From assembly GCF_900110075.1 (NCBI RefSeq), contig NZ_FOCJ01000004.1:1-64000 (forward strand): 64,000 nucleotides of DNA, written 5' to 3'. The DNA comes from Paenibacillus sp. OV219 (lineage in GTDB: Bacteria > Bacillota > Bacilli > Paenibacillales > Paenibacillaceae). Position 1 is the stretch's first letter; every line of letters begins with the position of its first letter. A model generated the notes under the pieces. The model did no database searches, was not told where the DNA came from, and saw only the letters and a list, made by a program, of their open reading frames with translations. Made by a program: the position numbers and the translations under genes. Below are positions 7,513 through 16,484 of this stretch, piece after piece.

Positions 7513-9135
7513 CTATTCTTCTTCGCCGTTTCCCCAACGCCAGCCGAACGGGTATTGTTCCGACAGCGTGAGCGGCAGCTTGCCCTGCGGCTCGAACTCG
7601 CCGAGCAGCGCGCGAGCTGCGGATTCGAGTGCGAGTGGACGGCATTCGTATACGGCGAGGAACACGGGCACCTCCGGGTAAACGAGCAGGTCAAGCGGAT
7701 TGCGCACCGATACCGCAACGGTACGGTCAGCCGCCCTAGCGAGCAGCTGCGCCGCTGCTTCGCGCTCGTCCGCATGCTTGGCCGCATCGTAGCTGACGAA
7801 GATGATCTGCTCGAATGCGTCCAAACCTTCAAGCGCATCCGCTTCCCCAATGCGCCGCTCGGTCACTTCAGGCATCCGCGCAGCGAGTCGCCCGCCGAGC
7901 GTTCCGTCATCGGTCAGCAGCTCGTCTGCATCCGATACCGCGACAATCGCGGGCCATAACACAAGCGTGCGCGCCTCCCGCTTCAGCGGCAGCAGTCCCG
8001 CTTCATTCTTCACAAGCGTCACCGACGCTTCACTCCAGCTGCGGGCAGCCTCTTGCTGCTCCTGCGTATTGAGCTTCGGCTCAAGCGATTCCCACGACTC
8101 CAGCGCCTTGCCGACTTCCCGCTTCGCTTTCAGCTTCATGATGCGCGCTAGCGATTCGTCGATCCGCGCCTCAGTCAGCTCGCCGTTCTCAACCGCTGCG
8201 ACTACCGCTTCAAGCGCAGCCCGCTGCTTCGAAGCGGTATGGCAGATCAGCACCATATCTGCGCCAGCCTGCAACGCCATCACCGCTCCGCGCGCTGGTC
8301 CGTAGAAGGTATCGATTGCATTCATCTCAAGGCAATCCGTGACGATAACGCCTTCATAGCCAATCTCTGCGCGTAGCAGACCGCTAAGCACCGGCTTCGA
8401 TAAAGTAGAAGGTACACCTGACGGATCAAGCGACGGCAAGCAAACATGCGCCGTCATAATCATATCCGTCTCAGGCGCTGCCTTGCGGAACGGCACTAGC
8501 TCAATCTCCTCGAGACGCTCACGGTCATGATGCAGGACAGGCAGATCCCGGTGCGAATCGACGCTCGTATCGCCATGACCTGGGAAATGCTTAATCGTCG
8601 CTGAGACGCCAGCCCGCTGATAACCGCGAACCGCAGCAAGACCAAGCTCGCCGACAACTTCTGGTCGGTCACTGTACGAACGGACATTAATAACCGGATT
8701 GTCCGGGTTATTGTTGACATCCACACATGGCGCATAGTTCAAATTAATGCCCACTGCGCGCAGCTGCTCGCCGGCAATCGAAGCCGTCTCGAACACGCCG
8801 CCAGCTGAAGCAGTAGCGCCAAGCGCCATGTTGCCAGGCATTAGCGTAACCCCGCGAACAAGACGCGACACCATGCCGCCCTCTTGGTCGACGGCAATGA
8901 ACATCGGTGTTTTGCCCGATCGCTCTGCCGTATCCATTAAACGACCCGACAGCTCGTGCACCTGCTTCGCATCAACAATGTTGCGTGTGAAGTAGATGAT
9001 GCCGCCGACACCGTACTCCTCAATCAATGCTTCGATATCTGATGACGGACGCTGCCCATGAAATCCGAATACGAACAGCTGCCCGATTTTTTCCCGTAAA
9101 CTAAACTGCCGCCAATGCTCTCCCATCACCAGCAC
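7513..9135 (-). CDS. nagZ: Beta-N-acetylhexosaminidase, glycoside hydrolase family 3
   Basis: A 540-residue NagZ-type enzyme that removes terminal GlcNAc from peptidoglycan fragments or other beta-GlcNAc glycosides. The GH3 barrel spans about residues 1-340. It carries the family signature KHFPGHGDT at 182-190 followed by DSH at 193-195, and the nucleophile region VTDCLEM with Asp267. A second alpha/beta domain fills residues 360-540, as in the two-domain Bacillus enzyme. No signal peptide is visible. The frame opens with GTG at 9135, five bases after GAGGAG; an ATG at 9126 is an equally possible start. It lies 31 bases after yesN, so GlcNAc-containing sugars are a plausible ligand of the whole locus. 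Confidence 0.9.
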   Translation of the reverse strand: MLVMGEHWRQFSLREKIGQLFVFGFHGQRPSSDIEALIEEYGVGGIIYFTRNIVDAKQVHELSGRLMDTAERSGKTPMFIAVDQEGGMVSRLVRGVTLMPGNMALGATASAGGVFETASIAGEQLRAVGINLNYAPCVDVNNNPDNPVINVRSYSDRPEVVGELGLAAVRGYQRAGVSATIKHFPGHGDTSVDSHRDLPVLHHDRERLEEIELVPFRKAAPETDMIMTAHVCLPSLDPSGVPSTLSKPVLSGLLRAEIGYEGVIVTDCLEMNAIDTFYGPARGAVMALQAGADMVLICHTASKQRAALEAVVAAVENGELTEARIDESLARIMKLKAKREVGKALESWESLEPKLNTQEQQEAARSWSEASVTLVKNEAGLLPLKREARTLVLWPAIVAVSDADELLTDDGTLGGRLAARMPEVTERRIGEADALEGLDAFEQIIFVSYDAAKHADEREAAAQLLARAADRTVAVSVRNPLDLLVYPEVPVFLAVYECRPLALESAARALLGEFEPQGKLPLTLSEQYPFGWRWGNGEEE

Positions 9136-9165
9136 CTCTTCTCCTCTATTTAACTCCTACCTATC

Positions 9166-10839
9166 CTAACGCCAATCGCCCGGCTCTTCATCCAGAGAGA
9201 TCGAACCTGTTTCCCCTTGCAGCGCCATCCGGTACTCCGTTGGAATTTGCCCGGTGTACTTCATAAACACTTTCGTAAAATACCGCCGTTCCGCATACCC
9301 GACTTCCTTCGCAATTTGCGCGACGCTCTTCGGTGTCTCAAGCAGCAGCGCTTTCGCGGTTTCCATTCGCTGGCGCGTTATGTACTCGATGAACGTTTCC
9401 CCGAAAGTCTGCTTGAACAACAAGCTAAAATGAGATGTGGACAGCCCTACATGCGTCGCCGCATCTTCGACACTGAGGTCCCGATACAGATAGCGGTCAA
9501 TGAACTGCTTCGCATCAACCATTTGGCGCTCGGAATGCTTGCGCTTATCTGTGGATCGCGCAACACCTTCATCGGATGCCTGCCGAATCGCTGCGAACAA
9601 ATCTTTGACGCTGAAATGCAAATCCATCTTCCGCCACAGCGCCTCTTCCAGCTCACGCGGCAGCAGATCCGCTTCCTTCAGCTCTCGCATCAGATGAAGC
9701 GCAAGGAAATGCAGCAGCGGCTTCAATCGGCCCTCTGCACTTCCGCCTGCTTTTTGCAGCTGATCGGCAATTCTCTTCTGCTCCTCGTCGACACCTGTTG
9801 CGTCTCCGCGCTTCATCGCGCCGATTAGCCGCTCCGCAATGTCCCACAGCGTCCGGCCCGTATCGAAACCACTAGCAGATTCGCTGCTATAGAATGCAAT
9901 CGTCACCGTTTCCGTCGATAGCTGCATCCCGCGCTGAACAGCCTTATATGCGGTAGAGAGCTCGGTCATCGCCACCACTTTATCATAGATGCCCGCATGG
10001 AGCTGCAGCTTCGCGTTATGCTTGACGGAAGTGAGCAGCATCTCTGCCCACTGCTTCATCTGCACCGCATCCTGCTCCCGAGAGCTATCCGATTCGGTTG
10101 TGCCGCCTGCACTGCCTTGAATAAGGACACACCACTCGCCATCGCGCATCTGGATGACGGAATGATGCAAGTGAGCGACCTGAAGCGTCTCGCGGAGCAC
10201 ATTACATACAGCAAAATTCCATATTTTTCGCTCTTTATCTGGCCATTCGCGCCAATCCTTCGCATCCGCGGAACCTACGTCAATGTCCAGTACGATTACG
10301 GTGTACTGCGGATTGCCGAGCTGCTGCTCCTGCCCTGCCATCAGCCAATTGTCTGGCGTAATATCTGTGTAGTCAAGCAGAACGTCATAGAGGATCTTCT
10401 CATTGGCAATATCAATGATCTTGCTAAGCTTTCGCTGATCTTCCTTAAGCTGCATCCTCTTGTTACGTTGCTCTGACATGACCCTGGCAATGACGCCAGT
10501 CAGTTCGTCATATGGAATCGGCTTCAGAATATAATCCTTCACGCCATATTGAATCGCTGCGCGCGTATAAGAAAAATCCTGATAGCCGGTCAGCATAATA
10601 ATGTCGCACGGAATGGCCCGCTCCCGAATATGGCGAACAAGCTCCAGTCCATCCATGACAGGCATCCGAATATCGCACAGCACCAAATCAGCGGGCTCCG
10701 ACTGCAAAAGCTCAAGCGCCTCAACGCCGTTCTTCGCTGTACCTATTATCTCAAGTCCAAGCATACTCCACGGAATAACTTTCTCCAAGTTCCGCGTAAT
10801 ATGCTGTTCATCATCTACGAGCAGCACTTTACCGTTCAT
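9166..10839 (-). CDS. Response regulator, YesN type (REC plus AraC DNA-binding domain)
   Basis: A 557-residue regulator. Its N-terminal receiver has acidic pair Asp9-Asp10 and phospho-acceptor Asp56 in LCDIRMP, with the conserved Lys in ILKPIPYDEL. A long middle segment of about 300 residues lacks a recognised fold. Two AraC-type helix-turn-helix motifs lie at the C-terminus (VGLSTSHFSLLFKQTFG and VGYAERRYFTKVFMKYTG). ATG 10839 is favoured because AGAGGTGG lies nine bases upstream; a GTG at 10845 would overlap the kinase stop as GTGA. Translation coupled to the kinase gene is likely. The target is expected to be the ABC importer or nagZ. Confidence 0.9.
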   Translation of the reverse strand: MNGKVLLVDDEQHITRNLEKVIPWSMLGLEIIGTAKNGVEALELLQSEPADLVLCDIRMPVMDGLELVRHIRERAIPCDIIMLTGYQDFSYTRAAIQYGVKDYILKPIPYDELTGVIARVMSEQRNKRMQLKEDQRKLSKIIDIANEKILYDVLLDYTDITPDNWLMAGQEQQLGNPQYTVIVLDIDVGSADAKDWREWPDKERKIWNFAVCNVLRETLQVAHLHHSVIQMRDGEWCVLIQGSAGGTTESDSSREQDAVQMKQWAEMLLTSVKHNAKLQLHAGIYDKVVAMTELSTAYKAVQRGMQLSTETVTIAFYSSESASGFDTGRTLWDIAERLIGAMKRGDATGVDEEQKRIADQLQKAGGSAEGRLKPLLHFLALHLMRELKEADLLPRELEEALWRKMDLHFSVKDLFAAIRQASDEGVARSTDKRKHSERQMVDAKQFIDRYLYRDLSVEDAATHVGLSTSHFSLLFKQTFGETFIEYITRQRMETAKALLLETPKSVAQIAKEVGYAERRYFTKVFMKYTGQIPTEYRMALQGETGSISLDEEPGDWR

Positions 10840-10841
10840 GT

Positions 10842-12656
10842 TCACAGACCACCTCTGCTTCGCGGTATCTTAATTCGGATCATCGTTCCAAATCCTTCAT
10901 AGCTGCACATCATGAGGCCGAACCTTGGACCATAATGAATGCGCAGCCGGTCTGCAACGTTGCGCAGTCCAAGTCCCCGCCGCTCACCTTGCTCTGCCAC
11001 ACTGAGATCCAAATCGCGCAAAGGCGCAGGATCAAGCCCATTGACCCGCTTCAGTGCCGCTTCATCCATGCCAATACCATTATCCGTAATCGTGAAGATG
11101 ACGTAAGCAGCCTCATGTGTCACAGCAATGTGGATCAAACCGGCATAATGAATACCTTCGAAGCCATGCTGAATGCTGTTCTCGACAAGCGGCTGAAGCG
11201 TCAGCTTCAATATCGTATCTTCCAGCGCCTCATCCGGAATGTCCAGCTCATAGCTGAACAACTCCTCGAAGCGATATTTTTGAATTTCCAGGTAGCTGCG
11301 TACATGTTCAATCTCTTGTCGTACCGTGATCATTTCGGAGTGATGCATGCTCGTTCGGAGCAAAATGCTGAGGCGACGCACCATCTGCATGATCTTGCCG
11401 CCTTCGTTCTGAGCTGCGAGCGCATTAATGGACTCGAGCGTGTTGAACAGAAAATGAGGCTTAATCTGTGCCTGCATCAGCATCATCTCGGCGTGCTGCT
11501 TGCGCTCCTGCTCCGTCCGCACCTCACCGAGGAGCCGGCCGATGCGATCAATCATGCTGTTAAAGCTGCGAGCGAGCAGCAGCGTCTCATCCTTGCCGGT
11601 TGTTGGCACACGAATGTCCATCATCCCTTGCTCAACGAGGCGCATTTTGCGAACGACGCGAATAATCGCTTTGGCCACGGGACTCACGAAGAAGATGTTA
11701 AACAGGATCGCAAAAATCAAACAGAGCAGCGTAATGCCGCCAATCCACTGGACGAATCGAACGTTCTCGCTCGTCAGCGATTGCCACGATTTGATGGACA
11801 CAAGGACCCACCCGCTCCGGTCAAGATTGTACGCAGAGACGAGTGAATCCTCATGGTTGAATATGGCGCGATAGCTGTCATAGCGGTCGGTATGCTGTAG
11901 TGGGAGCGCGACCTGGGTGTTTGCAAGCTGACCTTCAAGCTGATGCTGGCTGTCAATCATGACTAGCCCGTCCTTATTCAGGATCAGATAGCGTGTCTGC
12001 GTCTGCTTCTCGCCGGTCAAGGTAAAATCCTGCAGCATGTTGTCTACTTCGTCCGACTTCACTTGGATGACCATGACACCGGAATCGTTAAAGGAATACA
12101 TATCCTTCACCATCCGAATTTGCGTAAACAGCGTTGCCTCCGAGCCCGTCAGCCCCGGCTGCTCGTAAGGACCAATCCATTTCTGACGGCCGCCAAGCTT
12201 GACCACTTCCGGATAAATCGCATGGCTCTGCAGCATATCTAGCGTGATGTTCTTGAACGTTGTACGGTCATTCCGAAAGGAGCGGAACATCGTGCCGTCC
12301 TTCCCGTACAGTACCAGCATGCTGAGCGCCGGATTCTGAGACAGAACGGTATCTCTAAGCGACTTCTCATATTGGCTAATCGCAATTAGCCTGCTCGCGT
12401 CATTCACCGAATTTCGGGAGCTGCGCAGCGCATCCTGTACGGTCGCGTTCGTCACGGTTGCATCCGTGAGCTGGTCGAGCTCTTTGAAGAAATAGCGGAT
12501 ATTGCCGCCTACCGCCTTGAGCGTAATTTCCGTCTGCTCACTGTACTTCTTCTCCAGCAGCTGCTCCGAGTTCAGGAAGGACACGATGCCGAGGCATATA
12601 AGCGGAGCAACGATCAGCGCGAGAAAAGCAAGCAGCAGCTTCGGACGAAGGTTCAT
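10842..12656 (-). CDS. Sensor histidine kinase, YesM type
   Basis: A 604-residue membrane kinase. TM1 covers residues about 6-28 and TM2 about 293-316 (GGITLLCLIFAILFNIFF), enclosing a large extracytoplasmic sensor domain. A HAMP linker follows. The phospho-acceptor box QIKPHFLFNTLESINAL is typical of the LytS/YesM His_kinase family, and the ATPase has N in NSIQHGFEG, GIGMDE, and GLGLRNVADRL. The start ATG follows AAAGGAG. It partners the overlapping yesN gene and presumably senses a sugar or binding-protein complex outside the cell. It lies 350 bases downstream of the ABC permeases, probably with its own promoter. Confidence 0.92.
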   Translation of the reverse strand: MNLRPKLLLAFLALIVAPLICLGIVSFLNSEQLLEKKYSEQTEITLKAVGGNIRYFFKELDQLTDATVTNATVQDALRSSRNSVNDASRLIAISQYEKSLRDTVLSQNPALSMLVLYGKDGTMFRSFRNDRTTFKNITLDMLQSHAIYPEVVKLGGRQKWIGPYEQPGLTGSEATLFTQIRMVKDMYSFNDSGVMVIQVKSDEVDNMLQDFTLTGEKQTQTRYLILNKDGLVMIDSQHQLEGQLANTQVALPLQHTDRYDSYRAIFNHEDSLVSAYNLDRSGWVLVSIKSWQSLTSENVRFVQWIGGITLLCLIFAILFNIFFVSPVAKAIIRVVRKMRLVEQGMMDIRVPTTGKDETLLLARSFNSMIDRIGRLLGEVRTEQERKQHAEMMLMQAQIKPHFLFNTLESINALAAQNEGGKIMQMVRRLSILLRTSMHHSEMITVRQEIEHVRSYLEIQKYRFEELFSYELDIPDEALEDTILKLTLQPLVENSIQHGFEGIHYAGLIHIAVTHEAAYVIFTITDNGIGMDEAALKRVNGLDPAPLRDLDLSVAEQGERRGLGLRNVADRLRIHYGPRFGLMMCSYEGFGTMIRIKIPRSRGGL

Positions 12657-12843
12657 AGGGGAGACGGCTCCTTTGGGTCAAAATAATCGCGGCAGGCGGG
12701 CTGGCAGAGGGCTAAAATCCGTGAGCATATGGAAACTGTGAGGCAAACGCTGCGCGTGCGGATCATTGTTCCGATCGCTGTTGTCCTCGTATTCCTCTGA
12801 AATAATACAATCAGAAGTTGTAGGAATTCGGGGACAAAGGCGC

Positions 12844-12880
12844 AAATGATATGGCGTAGTTTAGACAACGCATATCATTT
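12844..12880. promoter_or_regulatory. Inverted repeat upstream of yesM
   Basis: AAATGATATG (12844-12853) and CATATCATTT (12871-12880) are perfect inverted arms 17 bases apart. The arms extend inward through CGT/ACG with one bulged G. No T-run follows in either direction, so an operator in the yesM promoter region is more likely than a terminator. It sits in the 351-base gap between the permease stop and yesM, where I see no gene. Confidence 0.4.
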
Positions 12881-13007
12881 CGCCTAGGCGACCGCTGAGC
12901 CCGAACCGTAATGCTGGAGTGCTAACCAAGCATGAGGTTCTGGGCAGGTTTCTCCACAACGATTCCGCCCTCTCCGCTGCCTTCACAGATCCCAATTCGT
13001 TCACCAA

Positions 13008-13904
13008 TCAGCCCTTCACGCTACCCGCCGTCATGCCGTCGATAATTTGACGCTGCAGGAACATATAGACGAGCAGAACCGGGATAATGCTGATGATAAC
13101 CGCAGCCGACAAGGACGCGAAGTTCGTTCGATAGCCATCATTGAAGGTGGCCATGCCCGTCGGCAATGTGCGTAGCGACTCTGTCGTAACAAACAGCTGT
13201 GAGAAAATATATTCGTTCCAGTTGCCGATGAAGGCAAGGATAAACACCGTTACAAGCGCCGGCATCGTGACTGGGATGATCACTTTCGCGAACAATCCCG
13301 CAGCGCCGAGCCCGTCCATAATGCCCGCTTCTTCAAGCTCGGACGGAATGGACTGCATGAACGCATGCAGAATAAAGATCGTTATCGGCAGCGCATATGT
13401 GCAGTATACCAGAATGAGCGCACGATGCGTATCATAGAGGTGCAGCTCGTTCACGAGACGGTAAAGCGGGATGAACAGTGCGCCCGGTGGTACGAGCAGA
13501 CCGAGTAAGATAAAGCTATACACACGCTTGCTAAGCACTTTGTACTTCATCCGCGACAATGCGTAGGCCGTTGCTGCAGAGAAGAGAAGCGTGAAGAAGC
13601 AAGCAATAACCGTTACGTAGAGACTGTTCCAAGCATAAAGGCCGATATTAGCGCTTTCCCAAGCCGCCCGATAATTCTCGAAGTTCAACGTGGATGGTAA
13701 AGCCCATGTATTCACCGTAATTTCACGATTCGTCTTGAACGAAGACAATAGCAGCCACACAAGCGGGAAAAGAGAGATGGTGACGTAAACAGCAAGCAGC
13801 AGATGCATCGGCAGCTGACCTGCTCCGAGTCGGTTCTTGGTGCGCAGACTGCCGTTCATCGCACGGGACACTGTTACTTGATCTGCTGTAGCTGTGCGAT
13901 CCAT
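13008..13904 (-). CDS. Sugar ABC transporter permease (MalG/AraQ type)
   Basis: A 298-residue permease with about six transmembrane helices. The EAA loop that contacts the ATPase is at EEAGIMDGLGAAGLFAKVII. A cytoplasmic N-terminal extension of about 30 residues precedes TM1. Its ATG overlaps the stop of the upstream permease as TAATG, and its GGAGGT ribosome site lies inside that gene's last codons, so the two are translationally coupled. It forms a CUT1-type importer with the neighbouring permease and binding protein. No ATPase gene is present in the window, so a shared MsmX-like ATPase is likely. Confidence 0.92.
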   Translation of the reverse strand: MDRTATADQVTVSRAMNGSLRTKNRLGAGQLPMHLLLAVYVTISLFPLVWLLLSSFKTNREITVNTWALPSTLNFENYRAAWESANIGLYAWNSLYVTVIACFFTLLFSAATAYALSRMKYKVLSKRVYSFILLGLLVPPGALFIPLYRLVNELHLYDTHRALILVYCTYALPITIFILHAFMQSIPSELEEAGIMDGLGAAGLFAKVIIPVTMPALVTVFILAFIGNWNEYIFSQLFVTTESLRTLPTGMATFNDGYRTNFASLSAAVIISIIPVLLVYMFLQRQIIDGMTAGSVKG

Positions 13905-14785
13905 TAGTACTGCACCTCCTCGGATTTAGAAACGCGCTGCAATGCAGCTGTCATAATGAGAATAATAACGAACATCGCAACGCCGATCGCGCTGCCATAG
14001 CCGAGCTGAAGCGAACGGAAGCCGATTTTCAACGCATACGTGGACATAACTTCGGTCGATTGGAACGGACCGCCGTTCGTCATAATTTGAACGATATCAA
14101 GTACCTTGAGCGTACCGGATACCGTTAGAAGCAGCATAACGAACATGACCGGACGGACGAGCGGCAGCGTAATGCGCCATGTTTCGTTCCAGCCGTTCAC
14201 GCCATCAATCTTTGCAGCTTCGCCGATTTCCTTCGGAATGTTCAGAATGGCTGCCAGGCAGAGCACGATGAAGAAGCCGATATTTTGCCAAGCGTTTGCA
14301 ATTAGGATCGAGAGCATCGCAAGATGCGGATCCGACAGCCACTCTCTCGCCCAGCTCTCGCCGCCAATGAGGCGCAGCATCTGGTTAATCAAGCCGGAAT
14401 CGTAGTTGTACAGCACGCCGAACAAGATAGCAACCGTCGTCGTCGAGATGACGACGGGCACGAATACGGCTGATTTATAAAATCCGCGTAAGCGTCTTAC
14501 TTTGCTGATCAGAATGGCAATCAGAAACACAAGCGGAATATTGACGACAAGTGAGAAGACCATGAAATAGAAGTTGTTTCCGAGCGACTTCAGGAAGACA
14601 GCGTCGCGCAGCAGGCTTTTGAAATTATCAATGCCGATGAATACTTTATCTGTTACCCCATTCCACTGGTAGAGACCGTAGATGAATGAAACAATGACCG
14701 GATAAATAAAGAACAGCCCATAGAGAAGCAAGGTTGGAATGACGAATATGGCATAGACCCATGGATTACGAAGAGTATGGTTCAT
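13904..14785 (-). CDS. Sugar ABC transporter permease (MalF/UgpA type)
   Basis: A 293-residue integral membrane permease with six hydrophobic segments. TM1 starts near residue 11 (YAIFVIPTLLLYGLFFIYP), and the EAA loop is KEIGEAAKIDGVNGWNETW. It pairs with the following MalG-type permease, which it overlaps by one base. It is separated from the binding-protein gene by a 94-base gap containing a hairpin. AGGAGGATCACC precedes the ATG. CUT1 importers of this layout move oligosaccharides; the substrate is not readable from sequence, though a GlcNAc-type sugar fits the nearby nagZ. Confidence 0.92.
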   Translation of the reverse strand: MNHTLRNPWVYAIFVIPTLLLYGLFFIYPVIVSFIYGLYQWNGVTDKVFIGIDNFKSLLRDAVFLKSLGNNFYFMVFSLVVNIPLVFLIAILISKVRRLRGFYKSAVFVPVVISTTTVAILFGVLYNYDSGLINQMLRLIGGESWAREWLSDPHLAMLSILIANAWQNIGFFIVLCLAAILNIPKEIGEAAKIDGVNGWNETWRITLPLVRPVMFVMLLLTVSGTLKVLDIVQIMTNGGPFQSTEVMSTYALKIGFRSLQLGYGSAIGVAMFVIILIMTAALQRVSKSEEVQY

Positions 14786-14820
14786 GGTGATCCTCCTAAA
14801 TCAGCGCTTATCATGCAAAG

Positions 14821-14846
14821 AGGGCGCCTGTTACGGCAGGCACCCT
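14821..14846 (-). terminator. Intercistronic hairpin between binding protein and permeases
   Basis: AGGGCGCCTG (14821-14830) pairs with CAGGCACCCT (14837-14846) with one mismatch and a six-base loop. On the minus strand only CTTTGCATG follows, so read-through is expected. Such stems often give the binding-protein mRNA a higher level than the permease mRNA. Confidence 0.5.
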
Positions 14847-14879
14847 CCTCGACATCATTACATGGTGTAACGCTTCGTA

Positions 14880-16253
14880 TTATTTTTGCGCGTTCGCTTT
14901 GTCTTGCGATGCTTGGGCTGCCTTCGCTACATCTTCCGGCTTCTTCACTTTGCCGATTAGCTCTTGCAAACCTACACCGACATCTGCGCCTACGCTAGGT
15001 TGAACGATAGCGTCGAATGCTTTCCAGGAGGTAGATGCGCCACCCATTACGCTCAGCACATCAGAGATCAATGGATCTACGCCGGACATATCGGACAGCT
15101 TCATGGAAGGGAGAACTTTGTCTTCAAGAAGCGTACGTTTTTGGACTTCTTCGTTAAAGAAATTTTTGATGAACGCAGTTACAGCTGCTTTTTGATCTTC
15201 GTCAAGGTTAGCCGAGAAGCCGAAGCCATTCGAGTAGCTCGCGTTGATCGATGTTTGATCGCCTTTACCGCTTGCGATGGACGGGAAGTTGAAGTAACCG
15301 ATGTTGCCTTTCAAGTCACCTGCTTCATCGCTTGTGAAGCGGTTTGCATCCCAGCTGCCTGTGAAGACCATTGCTGCGTCGCCCTTGAGGAATTGTGCGC
15401 CTTGATCTGCATATGGTAACCCGAGTGCGCCCTTCGTGAAGTAGTCATTGTTCACGAGTTTCGCATAGTCTGCGAAGCCTGCTACGAAGTCTGGATCCGT
15501 CCATTTCGCTTCGCCGGACAGAAGCTTGTCGAAGCTTGCGATACCGACGTGGCGCTCCATGATCGTGTTCCAGAGCATGCCATTAACCCAAGCGTCTTTC
15601 GCAGCGAGTGCAAAAGGTGTTTTGCCTTTCGATTTAACCGTGTCAGCGAGCGTAATTAGCTCGTCGAATGTCTTCGGTACTTGAAGGCCAAGGTCAGTGA
15701 ACATCTTCTTGTTGTAGAACACGCCTTCGCTGTAGCCGCCGAACGGCAAGCCGTACACTTTGCCATCAATTGTGAATTCATCAAGGCTTGCAAATTTATC
15801 TTTAATGCCGAGCTCGTCAAGGATTGGCGTCAGATCGAGCATACGGCCAGCTTTTACATACAGGTTCAGGTCCGCGCCGCCGAATACTTCGAAGATGTCT
15901 GGTGGATTGCCTGCAGCCATTTCGGCTTTCAGCTTCTGATCGCGGTTAACGACTTCGTCGATGCCCTCCATGCTGATTTTCAAGCCAGCATTCTCCGTTT
16001 CGGTCTTTGCGACAACATCTTGCAGGATCTTCAAACGAACCTTGCTCGTTTCTTTAATTTGCGTGTGACGGAGCGAGAGCTTTACATCTTTGGCAACCGG
16101 TGCATTATCTGTCGTTGTATTGTCCGTGGTAGCCGTGTTTGTGCTTTCATTCGTCGTTGTATTATTCTTGCTATCATCCTTGGATCCGCAAGCGGAAAGT
16201 ACAAGAGATGCGCTCATTAGCGTCACTGCAGCAACTGTTAATCCTTTTTTCAT
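14880..16253 (-). CDS. Extracellular sugar-binding lipoprotein of an ABC importer
   Basis: A 457-residue family 1 solute-binding protein. Residues 1-21 form a lipoprotein signal ending in the lipobox LSAC, so it is anchored outside the membrane. A Ser/Thr/Asn-rich linker follows, then the two-lobed binding fold, with the usual GDAAMVFTGSWDANRF block near 320 and a FGGYSEGVFYNKKMF block near 165. GGGGG precedes the ATG. A TATAAT at 16311-16306 on the minus strand has no good -35 partner, consistent with activation by a YesN-type regulator; a weak cre-like GGAAAGCGGTAATC lies after it (16293-16280). The ligand is unknown. Confidence 0.9.
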   Translation of the reverse strand: MKKGLTVAAVTLMSASLVLSACGSKDDSKNNTTTNESTNTATTDNTTTDNAPVAKDVKLSLRHTQIKETSKVRLKILQDVVAKTETENAGLKISMEGIDEVVNRDQKLKAEMAAGNPPDIFEVFGGADLNLYVKAGRMLDLTPILDELGIKDKFASLDEFTIDGKVYGLPFGGYSEGVFYNKKMFTDLGLQVPKTFDELITLADTVKSKGKTPFALAAKDAWVNGMLWNTIMERHVGIASFDKLLSGEAKWTDPDFVAGFADYAKLVNNDYFTKGALGLPYADQGAQFLKGDAAMVFTGSWDANRFTSDEAGDLKGNIGYFNFPSIASGKGDQTSINASYSNGFGFSANLDEDQKAAVTAFIKNFFNEEVQKRTLLEDKVLPSMKLSDMSGVDPLISDVLSVMGGASTSWKAFDAIVQPSVGADVGVGLQELIGKVKKPEDVAKAAQASQDKANAQK

Positions 16254-16402
16254 TACAAAGCCCCCTTAAATGAGTGAATGATTACCGCTTTCCCTTACAC
16301 TTTGAATTATAGAGCGCCTTCCAAAAACACAGGAGGTCGAAATTACAACGGGTTTGGGATACTTTTGGGCGGTCATGTCAAGAAGGGGGAATAATAAACG
16401 AC

Positions 16403-16428
16403 CCACAGGAGGTAAAAATCCTGTGGGC
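16403..16428 (-). terminator. Terminator of the aldo/keto reductase gene
   Basis: CCCACAGGA (16403-16411) pairs with TCCTGTGGG (16420-16428). On the minus strand TCGTTTATTATT follows, about 60 bases past the stop at 16485. Confidence 0.65.
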
Positions 16429-16484
16429 AGCGTTTTCATTCAGAGAAAAGTATCCTTCGTGTCAGGTTCGGTTACAAGAACAGC

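Noticed and set aside
12653..12868. 71-codon minus-strand frame upstream of yesM
   Set aside because: It covers the yesM leader and the ribosome site of yesM; random composition.
16429..16445. cre-like TGAAAACGCTG on the minus strand
   Set aside because: It matches only the first part of the CcpA consensus and lies behind the reductase gene, not in a promoter.
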